Below, piece after piece: positions 4,253 through 5,226 of a stretch of DNA of 5,226 nt. This DNA is from Candidatus Woesearchaeota archaeon (GTDB lineage: Archaea > Nanobdellota > Nanobdellia > Woesearchaeales > WJKL01), in contig JAHWIT010000025.1 of assembly GCA_019322455.1 (NCBI GenBank), positions 1 through 5,226 on the forward strand. Direction: 5' to 3'. Positions within the stretch are counted from its first letter, which is position 1, and every line of letters begins with the position of its first letter. The translations under genes were made by a program, and so were the position numbers. Below the pieces are notes generated by a model. That model saw nothing but the letters and a program-made list of their open reading frames with translations, was not told the DNA's origin and searched no databases.

Positions 4253-5125
4253 TCAAATCTCGCCCTTGCCATTTTTATAATTAAAATTCTTTCCCTGCAA
4301 GACATCCAAAAATATTTTCTTGTCTTTTGCTTCGAGAATTCTAAAAAAAGAATTGCCTAATGAATGAGGAGAAGGAAATCCATTACATGAATCTTTTCTA
4401 TATCCTTTCTCAATTCTCTCCCTAAATATCTTTATTCTTGGCTTTTTAGGACTTAATTTAAAATGATCACAAATCCAATGATAAGCGCTTCTTAGCTCTG
4501 CAAGAGTAAATTGAGTTATTTTATACAGAAAAGACTCATTATCTTCTTTTTCCCTAAAATATACAGCAATATCTCTTTCAACTATTCTAGCCTGTCCTTC
4601 TTTATAAGCTGAGATTCCAATAAAATAACCAATCACAATATCCTGTGTATAATGAGTGTATTCATGAGCCAAACAAGGAATCATCTTTGCTCTTGGACCA
4701 GTTGTTATAGTTATCTTCTTTTTATCTTTATTATATTCTCCATAAGGAAAAAAATAATCAAAAATGCATAAATTAGAGTTACCAAATCCTGCTAAATAAG
4801 ATACAAGGCTTCTTCTTATAGCTGCTATTTTTTTGAATTGATCTTTAACAAATAACTGCCATTTAGTCAGATATTCACATTCACAAAAGGTATCTTCATC
4901 ATCTATATCTAAAATTTTATTGACCTTCTCCATAACATCATCTCTAATTTCAGCAAATTCATCCTCAAGAAGATTCCGAGAATCAAATTTAGATTTTCTT
5001 AATCTAATTAAGCTTTCACTTTCTTTTTCAATCAAATCCTCTAAAACTTCAATATTGTCTCTTGATGTAAGAAATCTTGCAATTCTAAAATCATCTACAT
5101 CATAGTATCTGTAATTGTCCCTCAT
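4253..5125 (-). CDS. HExxH zinc metallopeptidase-like protein, cytoplasmic
   Basis: This 290-residue protein has no signal or membrane segment. Residues 1-100 are charged and helical, probably coiled-coil in part (EKESESLIRLRKSK and on). The core has MIPCLAHEYTHYTQD with HEYTH at 154-158, giving two zinc-binding His and a catalytic Glu155. Eighteen residues later comes KEGQARIVE, where Glu176 is a good third ligand, the gluzincin arrangement. A conserved-looking PSPHSLGNSFFRIL block follows at 251-264. I do not recognise a named family; a peptidase is inferred from the motif, and the substrate is unknown. The ATG at 5125 has GTGAT 3 nt upstream. The last five codons and TGA lie antisense to the tRNA T-arm and acceptor stem. 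A partial gene ends 42 nt upstream in the same direction, so an operon is possible. Confidence 0.85.
   Translation of the reverse strand: MRDNYRYYDVDDFRIARFLTSRDNIEVLEDLIEKESESLIRLRKSKFDSRNLLEDEFAEIRDDVMEKVNKILDIDDEDTFCECEYLTKWQLFVKDQFKKIAAIRRSLVSYLAGFGNSNLCIFDYFFPYGEYNKDKKKITITTGPRAKMIPCLAHEYTHYTQDIVIGYFIGISAYKEGQARIVERDIAVYFREKEDNESFLYKITQFTLAELRSAYHWICDHFKLSPKKPRIKIFRERIEKGYRKDSCNGFPSPHSLGNSFFRILEAKDKKIFLDVLQGKNFNYKNGKGEI
4272..4276 (+). terminator. T5 terminator of the tRNA gene
   Basis: TTTTT follows the discriminator base directly, then more A/T. This is a minimal archaeal terminator. It lies inside the end of the convergent metallopeptidase coding region. Confidence 0.45.
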
Positions 5126-5145
5126 ATCATCACAAAATTCTAAGA

Positions 5146-5153
5146 AATTTAAA
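5146..5153 (-). promoter_or_regulatory. Possible TATA box of the metallopeptidase gene
   Basis: TTTAAATT on the minus strand is centred about 25 nt before ATG 5125 and lies in the 42-nt gap after the upstream partial gene. If used, the transcript would start at about the ATG, making the SD-like GTGAT redundant, so either this promoter or read-through from the upstream gene with SD-led initiation may apply. Confidence 0.3.
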
Positions 5154-5167
5154 AAGCTGATGAAAAT

Positions 5168-5226
5168 TTATAATTCAACTTTATATCCTATATCAGGAAT
5201 ATAAGAATTAAATCCTTGATTAGCTA
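5168..5226 (-). CDS. C-terminal end of a partial gene entering from the right edge
   Basis: Reading leftward from base 5224, one frame gives ANQGFNSYIPDIGYKVEL and then TAA at 5170-5168. The composition is protein-like, and the other two minus-strand frames close early. Only 18 codons are visible, so no family can be named. It runs in the same direction as the metallopeptidase gene, with 42 nt between them. Confidence 0.45.
   Translation of the reverse strand, partial: ANQGFNSYIPDIGYKVEL

Larger units (their letters stand above)
4106..4271 (+). tRNA. tRNA with CAT anticodon (elongator Met or Ile2), interrupted by three introns
   Basis: Acceptor strands GGCAAGG (4106-4112) and CCTTGCC (4264-4270) pair perfectly, followed by discriminator A (4271); CCA is not encoded. 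The D-arm is ACTC/GAGT (4115-4118, 4129-4132) with GG at 4124-4125. The T-arm is GCGAG/CTCGC (4247-4251, 4259-4263) around TTCAAAT. The middle 113 nt fit no tRNA until three BHB-bounded segments are removed: 4138-4153, 4161-4213 and 4221-4242. Then the anticodon arm becomes TCACG-CTCATAA-CGTGA, with five perfect pairs, U33, anticodon CAT and A37, followed by the variable loop AAGTC. The mature length is 75 nt. G1-C72 argues against initiator tRNA; elongator Met and Ile2 (C34 modified to agmatidine by TiaS) cannot be separated safely here. The 3' end overlaps the antisense end of the metallopeptidase gene. Confidence 0.95.

Noticed and set aside
4106..4271. tmRNA or tRNA-targeted integration remnant
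   Set aside because: No reading frame or pseudoknots of tmRNA, a full anticodon arm is recovered after splicing, and no direct repeat of the tRNA 3' end is seen elsewhere in the window.
4920..5105. 61-codon + strand ORF, Ser/Leu-rich
   Set aside because: Antisense to the acidic N-terminus of the metallopeptidase.

Overview
The window looks like part of an archaeal genome, most likely a DPANN-type lineage such as Woesearchaeota or Pacearchaeota; that placement is an inference from gene style. The direct evidence for Archaea is a tRNA gene whose introns fold into bulge-helix-bulge (BHB) splice motifs. Other support is TTTAAATA-type TATA boxes placed about 27 bases before start points, T-tract terminators, ribosome binding sites of the GAGGTGAT type, and large N-glycosylation-rich surface proteins. 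The DNA is AT-rich throughout.

Layout. Bases 48-380 (+) encode a small lipoprotein with a Q/P/T-rich linker and a four-cysteine C-terminal module, followed by a T-rich terminator. Convergent to it, a two-gene minus-strand operon runs from a leaderless promoter near 3920 down to 403. It holds a 957-residue membrane-anchored papain-family (C1A) cysteine protease with Ig/FnIII-like domains, then, translationally coupled, a predicted lipoprotein whose sequence resembles an eight-stranded beta-barrel. Bases 3894-4105 are a short divergent control region with TATA boxes and a possible 13-codon micro-ORF. Bases 4106-4271 (+) are a tRNA gene. Bases 4253-5125 (-) encode a HExxH zinc metallopeptidase-like protein that converges on the tRNA and overlaps its 3' end by 19 bp. 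A partial minus-strand gene enters from the right edge and ends at 5168.

The highlight is the tRNA. Read straight through, it has perfect acceptor, D and T arms but no usable anticodon arm. Removing three segments of 16, 53 and 22 nt, each bounded by a BHB motif, gives a clean 75-nt tRNA with a CAT anticodon (elongator Met, or Ile2 if C34 is modified). The introns fall at tRNA positions 30/31, 37/38 and 44/45. The helices needed for the three splice motifs compete for the same bases, which implies ordered splicing or refolding. The largest intron also carries a K-turn/box C/D-like motif and a short complement to the D-loop.

Three of the four main proteins carry export signals (two lipoprotein signals and one N-terminal membrane anchor), so this is mainly a cell-surface locus: the protease and the barrel-like lipoprotein are expressed together and probably act at the same surface. 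The metallopeptidase-like protein has no export signal and appears cytoplasmic.
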